Part shown: positions 44,923-56,791 of the stretch, piece after piece
Numbering within the stretch: the stretch's first letter is position 1
Layout: each line of letters begins with the position of its first letter
NCBI RefSeq assembly: GCF_011745365.1
Contig: NW_024468915.1
Location: 124,001-188,000 of the forward strand
Origin: Cryphonectria parasitica EP155
Taxonomy: Eukaryota; Ascomycota; Sordariomycetes; Diaporthales; Cryphonectriaceae
Reading direction: 5' to 3'
DNA: 64,000 nt
Translations under genes and position numbers: made by a program
The notes under the pieces: generated by a model
Seen by the model: only the letters and a program-made list of their open reading frames with translations
Told to the model about the DNA's origin: nothing
Database searches by the model: none

Positions 44923-46864
44923 ATGGATTCCTACACGATACGCGTAAAGAACCAATCGTCGAAAGCCCGGACATACACTGTATGCTCCGAAGAGGTTTAC
45001 ATTTTAGAGTCTGCCAAGAACATGCTGGTCAGCCCCATAGTTAATCCAGGAATGTCCTGTGATATTATTATCAATGACAAGTTCTATGTCTGGGCCAAGT
45101 TGACTGGTACTTCCTCTCAAAAAGTGTTCCCAGAGGCGAACATCGGAACAGCGCTCCTTCTAAGGCGGTATGGACGACAACTAGCCGTTCAGAAGATCGG
45201 ACATGTCCCCGAACCCGGATGCTTCTCTATTTCTATCGATCCCAACTTTCTAGGTACGGCCCGCTCATAACAGCCTTTTACCTCCCGTCTCTCCGCCTCA
45301 CTAACAAGGAAATCAGAACATGGTGTGTTTGGCCTCGGCCTCCAGGTATCGCCATCTACCGCATTCCGTCCCCTCACCACAGCCGAAGCGACCGAGGTCG
45401 AGACTTACAACATCCAGCCGAGCCGGGTCTTCGAAGTAGCCGTAAACGAGCGCTACAAAGATGGCGATGAGCTGCTTAACAGCGTACCTCCGACTTTGTC
45501 GGTTACTGTTAACTTGGATGTCGGTGCCCGATTTGTCACGGTAGTTCACAGCACTAACGACACCGCTGAGGATCTGTCCATTGAAGACCCGATAGTGATG
45601 AAGGAATTGCAGGAGGAGATGGACCGGCTGAGCAAGGAGGCAGAGGAAGAGACGAAGAGGCAGGCTGCGGCGGTGGCCGAGCAAAAAAGAAAAACTGATG
45701 AGAAGACTGCTGCCGAGAGGGCTGCTGCTGAGAGGGCCCGCCATTTTCAGAACCAAAGCTTCGTTTCGGGCCATTCCATCGCCGCTATCACATGGTCCGC
45801 ATGGCATATTCGTGTGTACTTTCAAGATGGCCGAGGAGGAGTCCGTGAGTCCAGACACGATGACGGAGTCTGGATAGGTGGAGATTCGGGGAGTGTCCTG
45901 TTCACGGCCAAGATGGGGACCCCTCTATCTGTGATCAGCTGGGACAATGGCCAACAGGTAAGATTCTCAGCCTTAACGGACCCCCACGAATCTATACCCA
46001 ATACATTTAGCTTATAAAGAATCTCCCAGATTCGCATTTACTATCTCTCATCCCAGGACATTCTCCAAGAATTTCGCTACTCGATAGGCTACGGCTGGTA
46101 TCACGGAAAGCTGAATAGTCAAGGGATTCGAGTCGCGCCCTGTTCGAAGCTGTCAGCGATTTGCTGGCCTGTGGGCACGTCGATTCGTGTTTATTTCCAA
46201 GGGAAGTTGTTGTCCTCACACAGCGAAATTACTGTATGAGTAAGTTAGGCTAACTAAAACTAGGCCCCACGTGTTGGGCCATTCAGAAATACTGCTATTG
46301 CCGCCAAAGTGGTTGGTGTCGCGGATCATCACTGTGGAATGCCCGACCAGGCTCGGGCATTGCCGCAACGAGATGGTTCCGTGGCGCACTTGACAATATT
46401 CACAGGAATCTACATATCCGCATATACTACCAAGACGAGCAGTCATATATCAGGGAGCTGTATTGGCAGGTCGGCGGCTGGTCCATGGGTAAGCAGGACC
46501 GAAAATCCTTATAAGTGTCTGCTTCAGCTTGCTGAGATTTTGTTTAATCTATAAAGGCGGATTCAGCCAGCAGGCGCTTGACCTCACTCCTATCGCGGCA
46601 TTCGCTTGGTACGATCAACAAATCAACATACGCGTGTTCTGGCAGGACAGTTGCAAGGCACTGCTCGAGTCGAAAAATGCTAATGGTTGGGCTGGTCCGT
46701 CGAATGTTGCGAACGACATCGATGAGCACTGTCCTCTCACAGCCGTGGAGCTGCAGAATGGGCAACACCATAGAATATACCTGCGAGATCAAATGGCTTT
46801 GGTGGAGAAATGTAATGGAAAGTACGGGTATCATTGGTTCAATGGGGCTTTTTTTGTAAGGTGA
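44923..46864 (+). CDS. Chimeric protein with C-terminal AAL-like fucose-lectin propeller
   Basis: Exons 44923-45253, 45317-45957, 46030-46233, 46287-46488 and 46557-46864 give 561 aa, all junctions in frame. Residues 1-200 form the domain shared with the protein at 43044. About residues 205-252 are a charged coiled coil rich in Glu, Lys and Ala. From about 258 to the end the sequence repeats a blade pattern (WHIRVYFQDG, IRIYYLSSQDILQEFRY, IRVYFQGK, IRIYYQDEQSYIRELYW, INIRVFWQD), typical of Aleuria-type fucose-binding six-bladed propellers, and the length of about 300 aa fits. No signal peptide. Fungal lectins of this type often act in defence against grazers or bacteria; whether that holds here is inference. 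Confidence 0.85.
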
Positions 46865-47752
46865 CATTCGTGTATAATATCAGGTACAGATGACTTAGAG
46901 CAAGGTCTTATCAAATTCCAGTCTGAGTTCCGGTAATCATCTTTCCATTTCCAACCATGTTACTGAAAGAGCAATTTGGCAGATAATTACAGTCCAGCCA
47001 TTTTTGCTTAATTATCACAATCCATTCACTATATAGCAGCATCCACTGCTAGCAGAGTGCTCATCTTTCTGCAACGATTTTTAACTTTTATCTTAGTAGT
47101 GTCCTTGCTTAAGTGGGCTTAGCGCATTATCTCAAGCTTTGGAGGTTCCATTGAGAACAATAGTCCAGCAATAGTGGGATGTGAATAATGCAACGGATGC
47201 CTATCCTATTCGTTCATGCTAGCAGCTGTACTCCACACCATCTCCACACAGCTCTCTACCTCTCAGCAGCAGCTACTGATGAAACTCTCAATGTGGATAT
47301 TGAACTAATCTTTATATGCAGCAAGATTGCTATAGCCAATGATGATAATGTGTTCTACATATGGCCTGGAAATCTAGAGCTCAGCTCCTCACACATTGGT
47401 CTCCGCTCTGTTCTTGCAGCTAATAAAGAGATAGAAAGGGCTGACTGTGGCGATGGTTAATAGCTGCGATGAGAGCTGAAAAAGAAAAGCTTGCATGCTA
47501 GGGGATATAATGTGATCAGTGATCAGGAGATAGCTTCCCGTAAGCTGGAGTGTTTACAAGCGCATAGAAGTGGTCTATTTATATGTATAAATGGAGCTTC
47601 TTATATATACCGAGCAGGCAGGTCTCATATCCTCTTTAGATCAAGAGACATCAGACCCAAGCACCTGTCAGTCCAATTTTCATAGCATTATTAAAACCAA
47701 TGCGCTCCCTCCATAGTTACCCCTCCACCCCTCAATTCAACTGTCAACAACC
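46865..47752. other. Intergenic AT-rich region
   Basis: About 890 bp without supported gene. A plus-strand ORF at 47188-47460 has no recognisable similarity. The last 60 bp (CCCTCCACCCCTCAATTCAAC) form the leader of the decarboxylase gene. Confidence 0.4.
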
Positions 47753-50700
47753 ATGGCCAACACGGATCATACACTCGAGCACGCTAAGGTCAGCTCCTGG
47801 TTCCTGGGCCCGCGGGCCGAGAACTTCGATATCCTCAAAGAGTTCTTCGCCTGTATCCTAGACGACCAGAGAGTAGCACGCGAGTCCATCTACAAGGACG
47901 ACCCCGCCTTTATCACAGCTGAGGTCAAAGCTACCGAGAGCTTTACAGAGAGCATTGCCACATTGCGGGAGGATGTCAAGAATCTATCCAAGGGTCTAGC
48001 TACCCATTCTATCCCGTTCTGGTCGCCCCGGTACAATGCCCACATGAACATGGACACTGCCATGTCGAGCATCATTGGATGTGAGTTTTCTTCCCAAGTG
48101 CCTCTAGCATTGTGCCTTGGCGTGTGAGTTATTCAGTTGACTGATCTCTCGCTGTGCGATGCAGACATGGCATCGATGATGTATAACCCCAACAACGTTG
48201 CTACTGAGGCTAGCCCCTTCACCACTGCTCTGGAGAAGAATGTCGGGATGCAGCTCTGCGGTATGCTGGGTTATAGGACCTCCGGTGACTTCCCTGGATG
48301 GGGCCACATTACATGCGTGAGTGATAGCAAGAGTGGAACGCTCGCCACACTCAAATCGCACTGACTCCCGGTATCAGGACGGCTCTGTGGCCAACCTCGA
48401 AGCTATCTGGGCTAGTAAGTCGTCCTCGCCGTCTCCCACCGGCCTGCCGAGTTGCAGCTCATCCGCGTGTGCACAGCCCGAAACCTCAAGTACTATCCAC
48501 TGTCCCTCAAGCTGGCCATGGGCGACAAGGGCCCTCTCCGGTTTCTCGCCGATGCCAGGCCGCCCTTCCTCGTCGAGAACTGCCAGGGCACCAAGAAGCC
48601 ATTTGGCGAGCTGTCCACCTGGGAGCTGCTTAATCTAACGCCGTCCACCATTCTCGACCTCCCGACCCGCCTTGCCACCGAGCACAGCATCTCGGCGGCA
48701 TTCCTGCAGACCGCGCTCAACGACTTCCTCATCCAGACCCTCGGCAAGGACCAGCTGGAGAAGAAGTTTGGCATCAAGAAGTCGCCCAAGTTCCTCATCA
48801 GCACTACCAAGCATTACTCGTGGCCGAAAGGCGGAGGTGAGTGCTTCTCCACCCTGGCGTTTCTCTGGGAAACCCTCCCCGTGTCCTGACGCCGAGAACG
48901 CCTGTCCAGCTATCGCCGGCCTCGGCTCCGACTGCTTCATCGACATCCAGGTCGACGACGACGCGCGCATGGACGTGGCCGACCTCAGACGACAACTTGA
49001 CTCCTGCATCCACCACAAGGACGACGAGGACGAGCACACTCCTGTGTTTGGCTGCGTAGCCATCATCGGGTCGACCGAGCACGGCGCCTGCGACCCCCTG
49101 GCCGAGCTTGTCCGCGTGCGCAGCGAGTACGAGGAACAAGGCCTCTCATTCGCCATCCACGCAGATGCTGCCTGGGGTGGCTATTTTGCGTCCATGGTTC
49201 CCAGCGATGGTCCCCTGCTGCTCCCCAACCTGCCTTACGTCCCGACCCTGGCCCTGCAGCCGTATACCATAGAGCAGCTCAAGGCTCTGGCTAACGCCGA
49301 CAGCATCACCATTGACCCGCACAAGTAAGGCCTCGAGAACCATGGAGAGACGCTGAGAGCCCAAGATTGCTCGACCATGATGCATATGTACTTACTCACT
49401 CCTACCACTAGATCAGGTTACATCAACTACCCTGCCGGTGGCCTCTGCTACCGCGACGCACGCATGAGATACCTCATCACCTGGACGAGTCCCATCGTGT
49501 ACCACGCCGGCGATGACACCGGGAGCATGGGCGTCTATGGCGTCGAGGGCAGCAAGCCTGGAGCGTCGGCGGTGGCCACTTGGCTGACGCACAAGACGCT
49601 GGGGCTGCACGAAAGCGGATACGGAAGACTACTCGGAGAAGCCGTCTTTACGTGCACTAAGGTCAGTCAACAACACCAAGCACAGCTCAGACAGACAGAA
49701 CCCTGGGTGCAGGGTGATGACCGCTGACGCTCAGGTCGACGCATCGTAGCTGTATTGCTACTGGGCCACCCTAACAGAGCCCACTTCGGACCTTATCGTC
49801 GTCCCTCTCATCCGCCTCCCTGCTGAAAAGGAAGGGGGCGACCAGCAGAAAATTGAGGAGCAGAAGGACTACATCCGGAAGAGGATTCTAGGAGTGAGCA
49901 ACGAGAACCTCATCAAGGACAAGGAGGCCGTCAAACTCCTAAAGAAGTTGGGCGGTGATCTCATGATCAACGCCTTTGCCTGCAACTTCAAGATCGATGG
50001 CAAGCCGAACCGCAACGTGGTAAGTGCAGGTGACGGCAGAGGATGAAGAATAATATGAGGGTGCACTCACCTTTACTGACACAAGCCGTCCCCAGGTTGA
50101 GGCAAACTACCTCAACGAGCGCATCTTCAAGCGCCTCTCGGTCACGTCCATGGACGATATCGTCGCGGAGAGGCCCCTGTTCCTGACGCAGTCCAAGTTC
50201 GGCGACAAGAAATACGGCTCCTGTCTGCGGCACTACAAGCGCCGCCTCCAGCTGAACGACGGGAGAGGCGGTGCGCAAGGCGACCTGACATTTCTCGTGA
50301 ATGTGACCATGAGTCCGTGGCCCACCGACTCTTCCTTCCTTAGCGAGCTCACCGAGTCGTTTAGGAAGATTGCCGAGGAGGAAGTCGAGGTATGATGCAG
50401 TCAAGTTTTTTGTTTGCTCCTCGGTTTCCCAGCTGCCCCGACCACGCAGCCAAGGGCTGACGCATTTTTGAATGAGTATGACAGCGCTGCATTCTACGCA
50501 ACAAGATCACCAAGTCCATCCACGGCTTTGTGATGCAGGGCCTCGAGCAGGTCTTTCTCGTCCACCTCCCCATGTTTAACATGGCCAACCACCGCTGGCA
50601 GCTCATCCTCGCGGCGGACCTGCCCGCCGCCGCCAAGGAACAGTACCAAAACCTGCGGAAGGACAACCCAGAGAAGTTCTACACTGTGGCCAACACCGAG

Positions 50701-51359
50701 TCCGAGATCCTCGAGACCATGCTCGAGCCAGGCGCGTCAGTGCACGTGCGCATGGATGAGGGCATTCCCGCGCCAGACGCGCCGCCGCTGGCCGAGTTCG
50801 AGCTTACAAACATACGCGTCGTCGTGCGCGAGTCCATGTCGTTCGATACTCTCGACGCGACGTACCCGGATAAGATGCCGTTTTATCTCTATGGCAGTGC
50901 AGGCGAGCGTCACGTCGACCACGTGCTCAAGACGTCGCCCAATGCCCAGCTCAATGCTGACTGTGTATCCGTCGCTGTGCAGCCCGAGCTCACTGAGGAG
51001 CAGCTCTCTAAGGGCGTGGTAGCTGTGTTTGAGACCGTGTTCGAGAAGGCTATGCAGCCCTTGTGAGTATCTCTGTGCAACCCCCACGCGCCGCATCGAA
51101 GGGAGGGGCTCTGTTTTTCTAACGAGGGACGACGTGGCGACTCAGGCCCACCAACAGCCAAGGACAGCTAGACATGGCGCAGATCCCCGGCCTATCTTTC
51201 GAGCCGTCCGCCACGCACAAGGTATCAGTATACAATAGCCTCGACGACTCGAGGAGTGAGAACCCCAAGCCCATCGCTAGTGGAGAGATAACCTTGGGTA
51301 AAACAGTGTACGTGGACTGGAAGGAAGTCAACATGGACCCCGCCAGCGAGCATCACTAG
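47753..51359 (+). CDS. PLP-dependent group II amino-acid decarboxylase (tyrosine decarboxylase-like)
   Basis: Ten exons (47753-48080, 48165-48316, 48378-48414, 48477-48836, 48910-49324, 49412-49661, 49750-50019, 50096-50389, 50485-51062, 51146-51359) give 965 aa. The N-terminal half has the pyridoxal enzyme core: SPRYNAHMNMD, a glycine-rich loop, HADAAWGG with the cofactor-contacting Asp, and the Schiff-base lysine Lys431 in ITIDPHKSGYINYPAG. The C-terminal third is longer than in plant or animal aromatic-amino-acid decarboxylases and fits the long fungal subgroup annotated as tyrosine decarboxylase-like. The reaction would be decarboxylation of an aromatic or other bulky amino acid to the amine. 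Lys431 is split across the exon 5/6 junction. The start has a good context (AACCATGG). Confidence 0.88.
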
Positions 51360-52238
51360 CAGTATGTGACGGGACTGTCCAAGAAGAGCTGATGTCTGTT
51401 GTATCGAGGCGGAAGAGAGGAGAGAGCAACAGGTCCGATGTTGCATCACGTTTCTGCATAAGCAGAACCAACAAGTCTCAGCTCTAACGGAGCTTCCATT
51501 CGCCCCACTTGCTGCATCTACATTAGCATGAGTAACAAGCAGATATTTAAGTAGTTACACGCCCATTATAACATCAAACAATCAGTCTTTCTGTCAGTCG
51601 CTCTGACTAGCTACTCAAATCGTAACGCTGGTGCTGAAGAACAATACCAGGCCTGCACTATATCACCAGAGCCTTTGCTTTGCTTTCATAATCCATAGCG
51701 TAGCCCACGTTCCCTCCGGGTCAATCAGGCTGTGGGACCTAGTGCCCATTGGCGTAGGAGATTTCTTGACGCTGCCTCTATTGCGTCCAGCCATGGCATG
51801 ATCTTCTCGTCTTGGAGAAGTCCTCGCTTATAGTCCAACGCTTCCGCCAGGCCATGCGTTCTATCCTTCATGCGCTTCTGCATCCATCTCCTCCCTGCAC
51901 ACCTTTCATGTCGGAGTGCGACTAGCCTTTATACATATCAACAGCATCTAATGGAGTCGTTGGCTCTGCTGGTTTGGGCTGCAGTTGGTGACTTGTTCTC
52001 CAAGAGAGTAAAAAGAGCCCAAACATATGACGTGTTGCTTGGTGTGATTGTAAGCGTTGATTTCTGCTGCCAAGAACCGTTTGCGACACCAGAGAGGGAC
52101 TCCCTTTGTATGATCACTGCAGAACTCAGGGGACGATGAGCAAGAATGCATCCTTTAGAAACGCGGCATATTCTAGTCTCGCAACTTATATGTATTACTC
52201 GAAAGTTCCAATGTAGGAACATAACCCTTAGCAACTCG
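51360..52238. other. Intergenic, convergent 3' ends
   Basis: About 880 bp between decarboxylase and the minus-strand orphan gene. No gene supported. Confidence 0.4.
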
Positions 52239-53423
52239 TCATACTCTATGCTGAATAGTATGTACTCCATGTTTGTCTCGTCCGTACTTCTTGTCTAAAA
52301 AGGTCTTCAGTCTATCCATGCGACAGGTAACTTCATCATCGTCGGAATGCTCATCACTACGATGCAAAGAAGACTGCTGTTCTGCAGAAGTTTTGCCTTT
52401 CGACTTCTTGCTCTGCGATAAAGACCTCGTAGTCTTTTGGGGAAAGCAGCCAGCAACAGCAGAATCTCCCGGCTGCATCGAGATCCTGCCTGCCTGTCGT
52501 CTGATTCGAGCCCTTTCCGCGGGTGTAGGTGCGGGTCTCAGAATGGGCACTGATACAAATCGAGGCTTGCGTGATTCCTGGGCCCGGCTGGGAACAGTCG
52601 TGGATAGGAGGCGAGTGGCTTCTGACGGACGAGATGCGTCGTGATTGAAAGCCAAAGCATCAATAGCGTCATCCCCCTCTTCTTCATCTTGGTCCAGATT
52701 GCTCTCGTCGCCATATGCAGAGCTCACGACCGAGTCTGAATCCACTTCTGTTGGTGACGGTGGCATATGTGGACGGCGTTGCTGGCGCGTGGCCGAATAC
52801 GCGCGAGCCCTTCTGGGGTGGTAGGCTTCCTTTCCAGCCTCCTCTTCTTTCTCGGCCTTCCGAAGCTTTGCCAGTTGGAGTCGTGCGGACTCGAGGGCCC
52901 CCTCCAGCCTGGAAACCTCTTTCTGCGCGCCCTCGACGGTGGTCAGCTTGCTGCCAGACTTCTGAAGCCCAGCACGAGCTCGGATTTTTGTTGTCCACGT
53001 TTCGGGCGTGTAAATCTCTTTGGGCCTAGCTAACTTGGTCGGAGGCACTTCACCATCCCGAATGGCTTGGGCACGTGCGGCCTGGAGACGTGTCTTCTCG
53101 GGTATGGCATCGGTTGACAGAGCAAGATCAGACCATACGCTCTGCAATTTCCGTCGCACCTTGACCTCGAGAATCGGGCCGAGTTCATCGCCGTCAACAT
53201 TGTGTAGCGCAGAGAATCGATCCAAGCCCAGTTCCTGAAGCAGCGGTGTAATGTCTGTAGACGGTAACCATGGCTTTCCGTCGCCCTCCTGTCGATGTTT
53301 AGTCGCGAAGGACTGGAAAGCAGCAGCCTCTTCACTGGCCCATTTGGCTCGAGTATTGGAGCGGACTTGAAGGGCATCGGTACCAAAGAGCTGGAGTGAA
53401 CCTGATGTTCCATCTGGGGCCAT
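52239..53423 (-). CDS. Orphan protein with coiled coil and acidic/basic tracts
   Basis: Intronless, 394 aa from ATG 53423. No family recognised. An N-terminal region of about 100 residues looks like a small helical, possibly DNA- or protein-binding, domain (RAKWASEEAAAFQSFATKHR). A coiled coil follows near residues 165-200 (KEVSRLEGALESARLQLAKL). Then comes an acidic run (DQDEEEGDD), a Ser/Arg-rich basic stretch, and a C-terminal MDRLKTFLDKKYGRDKHG. The composition suggests a nuclear protein. Codon use looks ordinary and there is no frame break. Confidence 0.6.
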   Translation of the reverse strand: MAPDGTSGSLQLFGTDALQVRSNTRAKWASEEAAAFQSFATKHRQEGDGKPWLPSTDITPLLQELGLDRFSALHNVDGDELGPILEVKVRRKLQSVWSDLALSTDAIPEKTRLQAARAQAIRDGEVPPTKLARPKEIYTPETWTTKIRARAGLQKSGSKLTTVEGAQKEVSRLEGALESARLQLAKLRKAEKEEEAGKEAYHPRRARAYSATRQQRRPHMPPSPTEVDSDSVVSSAYGDESNLDQDEEEGDDAIDALAFNHDASRPSEATRLLSTTVPSRAQESRKPRFVSVPILRPAPTPAERARIRRQAGRISMQPGDSAVAGCFPQKTTRSLSQSKKSKGKTSAEQQSSLHRSDEHSDDDEVTCRMDRLKTFLDKKYGRDKHGVHTIQHRV

Positions 53424-55695
53424 GACAAATAACAGTTATGATGGACAGGAAATTTTGCGAGAAACAATTAATTAGGGTGTATTGCTGAACGAGCTTCATA
53501 ACAAGGAATACGTGAAGGGCAATGAATTCAGAATTGTATCTAGGACTATGTCTGATTAAATACTTTCGAGCTCAGGAGCGTCATCGCAACAGCCAAAACT
53601 GCTGAAACTCATCTCTGAGATCTTTTCCATAGGCAAAGTTAAGAAATTCTAACCATACCAGATCAGCTAACCGAAGCCTGAACAAAGAAGCTCAGAGCTC
53701 TATTAGAACCTGAAACACTAGCATTGTCATGAGACTGCCTGCTCCATGATGCTGTAATTCACGTCTTTGTTTCAATTCTCACTCGCATTCAAAATGAGCA
53801 GTATTATTGTGAGACTGTCATATCGGGTTTCACCGTCTGCGGTATTAGTCTAGTGGAGACGGATACGTCGGCCAGGGATAAATTCTGCGTAGGACCATAT
53901 GCTAGATCTGAAAGGAGAGAACCCAGCAGAGACTGCTTTATATATGCAGTCAGTATAGCAGACACAACAATATGGCAAAACGGACTCAAAAAAACATGAC
54001 CAGAGTTCTCTTGAAACCATCAGTCACTGGACCCCTATCTGTCAAGAGCCAGCGATTTTGAACCACACCGTTAGAGGCCATCATTAGTCAGGAAGAATGG
54101 TTTGCCCTAATACCAGCTAAAGGTCGACAGGAGTAGATTTCGGTGAGTTCTAATAGTAGAGATGACTAGGCTGTATTACTTTTCTATAAGTTGGATGTAG
54201 AGATAGGCTATAGTATCCTCAGAGGCCGATCGAAGGACCAGCAGCTTGATTCTGGCCTTGTCCCAGATGTTGTTTGTCTCCTTATCTAAAGTAACTAGCT
54301 GTTTGGCCAGAACCATCTTCTGCCTCGCCTCCCTCTGTTTGCACATGTATATGGATGCTTACTTGCCAATGCTGCAGTACCAAGCGTGGCACCGTGTGCT
54401 CAGAGCCCATGTGCAGACTGCCCACTGAATACTGTAGAGCCTAGGCCGCGGAGAAATATTACGGGCCATGAGAATAATAAAATATTTTCTTCCTCACCCT
54501 GCCCAGATGCCTCGACTCGTGACCTCCAGAATGGAAGGCCTCGAGCCAAACGCAGACTTTGGTGCTTGGTTCGTTGCTTGTGCGGCGCTCTGGCGAGGCA
54601 GCCAACCTTTCGAGACATTTGCCCTTGACAGCTTCCACATATCAACCGCCAAGTTAGGCCAGAAATGTCTTTTTTCAATTTCCCACTCACAGCTTCCTTC
54701 CTGTCGGCACCACATGAAGACCATCATGGGCGGGCTTGAAGTCCCACATTGCCAGGATAGCAGACCATCGAGCCGCTGCATCGTTCTATAACCATGACCT
54801 CGTACGGATACTGCCAGCCTGCAAGATGGATGAGATGGCAGAGGGGTCGAAGTTGACAGCAGTGATGGACTGGCGCAGACGACGTGTCTTCCCGAGGTCT
54901 CGAGGTGTTTCGACGGATGTTGCCGCGTAAAGACGGTAATATAAACTTGCTCGAGGTCCACTTGCGACAATATGGTCTTAGCAAGCGACATGATGTAATC
55001 AGATTTAGGGGGCTTATCACGACAAGTCATTGAGTACATGGCACTGAAGAGTATATGCTATGTAGTGTGAGATGTATCTGTTGTTGTCGGAAACGATCAA
55101 GCAGGCGGAATCCGAAGGTATTGATTGGTCAGCTGACGTGCTGAGCAAGAAAATAGAGAGCGCAGACTAATCATATACCAGAGAGTCTTGAGTTTTATAA
55201 CATCTCTTGTGGATTCCACCCGCCTCCGCAACATCTGTGCAAGCACGATGAGCGCTACTACCATGAACAGGTCGCGCTCAGGATGAGCCAGCCGGCTTTC
55301 GCCTCCGCCTCAGGCGCCAAGCTTGTTCAGTCAGGAACAGGGTCGAAACCAGCACAGTAGAGGTCGATAGTTGTTCTGTCGAAAAAGGCGATAATGGGGA
55401 GCCGCCGTTGCTGCCCGTTGCTGGCCGCGGCCGTGTCTGTGTCCGTCGCGCCACAGCGGTCATGCAGCCGTAGTATGGCCGTTGTCAGGCTCCAGTATCG
55501 GGGCGAGTATGGAATCGACAATGCGTTGTGCGAATCAAAATTGAAGCTTCTTTCGACAGCTGGGCAGTGGAGATGGGTTCAGCAGTAAAAAAGGAAATAG
55601 AAAAAGTTTTTGTGCTTGGGAAACTGAAAAAACATTTTTATCTGTTGGTCCTTGTCCTGATCCTGCCAGTGGAATTTCAAAGCAGCAACAGCAGC

Positions 55696-55756
<61 letters not shown>

Positions 55757-56791
55757 CGATTAGATAGCCTGCATAAACATGAGGCCCATCAGCAGCGATG
55801 CTATCACCATCTTCTACCTCTATCGACCTCTCCAGCTGGTCCTGTCCTACCACGCTAAGTCTGCAGTTGGACAAGAGCATGGACAGCCATAGTAGAAAGG
55901 AGTTGGTGGACTGGATGCAGAAGTGGCTGCAGCAGCAGTATCTGTTCCTCTGAGGCCACTCATGCCACTTTTTTTTATCCTCGTGAATATGCATACAGCT
56001 GTGGCTGGGCAGCGAGATGACACTGCATGCTGAACTACAGGTGGAGGGGAATGTTCTGGCGACATAATTCTGTTGAGTTGTGGTGGTGCGTTGAGAGCTC
56101 AACTGATAATTTCTATTGATTTGCAAACAAAACAAACAGCGCTATATATCATTGTGCTGACCTTTTCTACTTCCATTTTATCTTGTCTTGCATTTAATCT
56201 TGCGGTTGAAGGATAAGGCATATGGCAGGTAGCAGCAAGATACTTAAAGCCAGCCATTGATATTATATGCTCACAGTCAAGAGCGAACTGCTGCAGAACA
56301 CCAAAGGGTACACCTGACTTCGACAAAAAAAGCCTCCTCCTGCTTATTTGTAGGGACTACTTAAAAAATTTTCCGGGACTACGCTATTATCAGGGTCTGT
56401 GGCAAGATTGATGAATAAGTACTGCCAGATCAACTTTCCTCCCCTCCCCGCCCCCCCTCCTGAAATGCAACCATGACCCATCCTCATTCCGTCACATCTC
56501 TCAATCTCATCCCTTGACCTTCATCTTGCATTTTCCTCTGGATGATCTTCGGGTCATGCTAGACGCTATGTGGAGTCGAGCCTGGCAGGTCTTGATGTCA
56601 TGATGAGTGCCTCAAGGTGGTTGGCTTTGCCACAGCGCGAGACGATGTCATGTACCCATGATGCCATTGCTTGCAGCACTCGTGCATTGCTTTCAGTTCA
56701 GGCATACCTGACATGGCATCATTCAGCAGCATTTACCTCTATCAGCCTGTCTAATTAATAGATCGCAAGAGTATAAAGGCCAAGAGACTTG
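53424..56791. other. Gene-poor region with microsatellite
   Basis: 3.4 kb with no gene I can support. ORFs of 60-180 aa occur on both strands (for example minus 54494-55039), but none shows family similarity or splice logic. An (ATG)20 tract lies at 55696-55755. Composition shifts from AT-rich at 53.5-54.2 kb to mixed. Confidence 0.45.
55696..55755. repeat. (ATG)20 microsatellite
   Basis: About twenty uninterrupted ATG units. They create poly-Met and, on the other strand, poly-Ile ORFs that are artefacts. Confidence 0.95.

Noticed and set aside
48635..49156. Antisense ORFs in the decarboxylase
   Set aside because: GC-rich coding exons commonly give long antisense frames; the sense exons splice perfectly.
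54494..55039. Minus-strand ORF of 181 aa
   Set aside because: No family pattern, codon flavour or splice support; too uncertain to annotate.
55677..56135. ORF with poly-Ile
   Set aside because: Produced by the (ATG)20 microsatellite.
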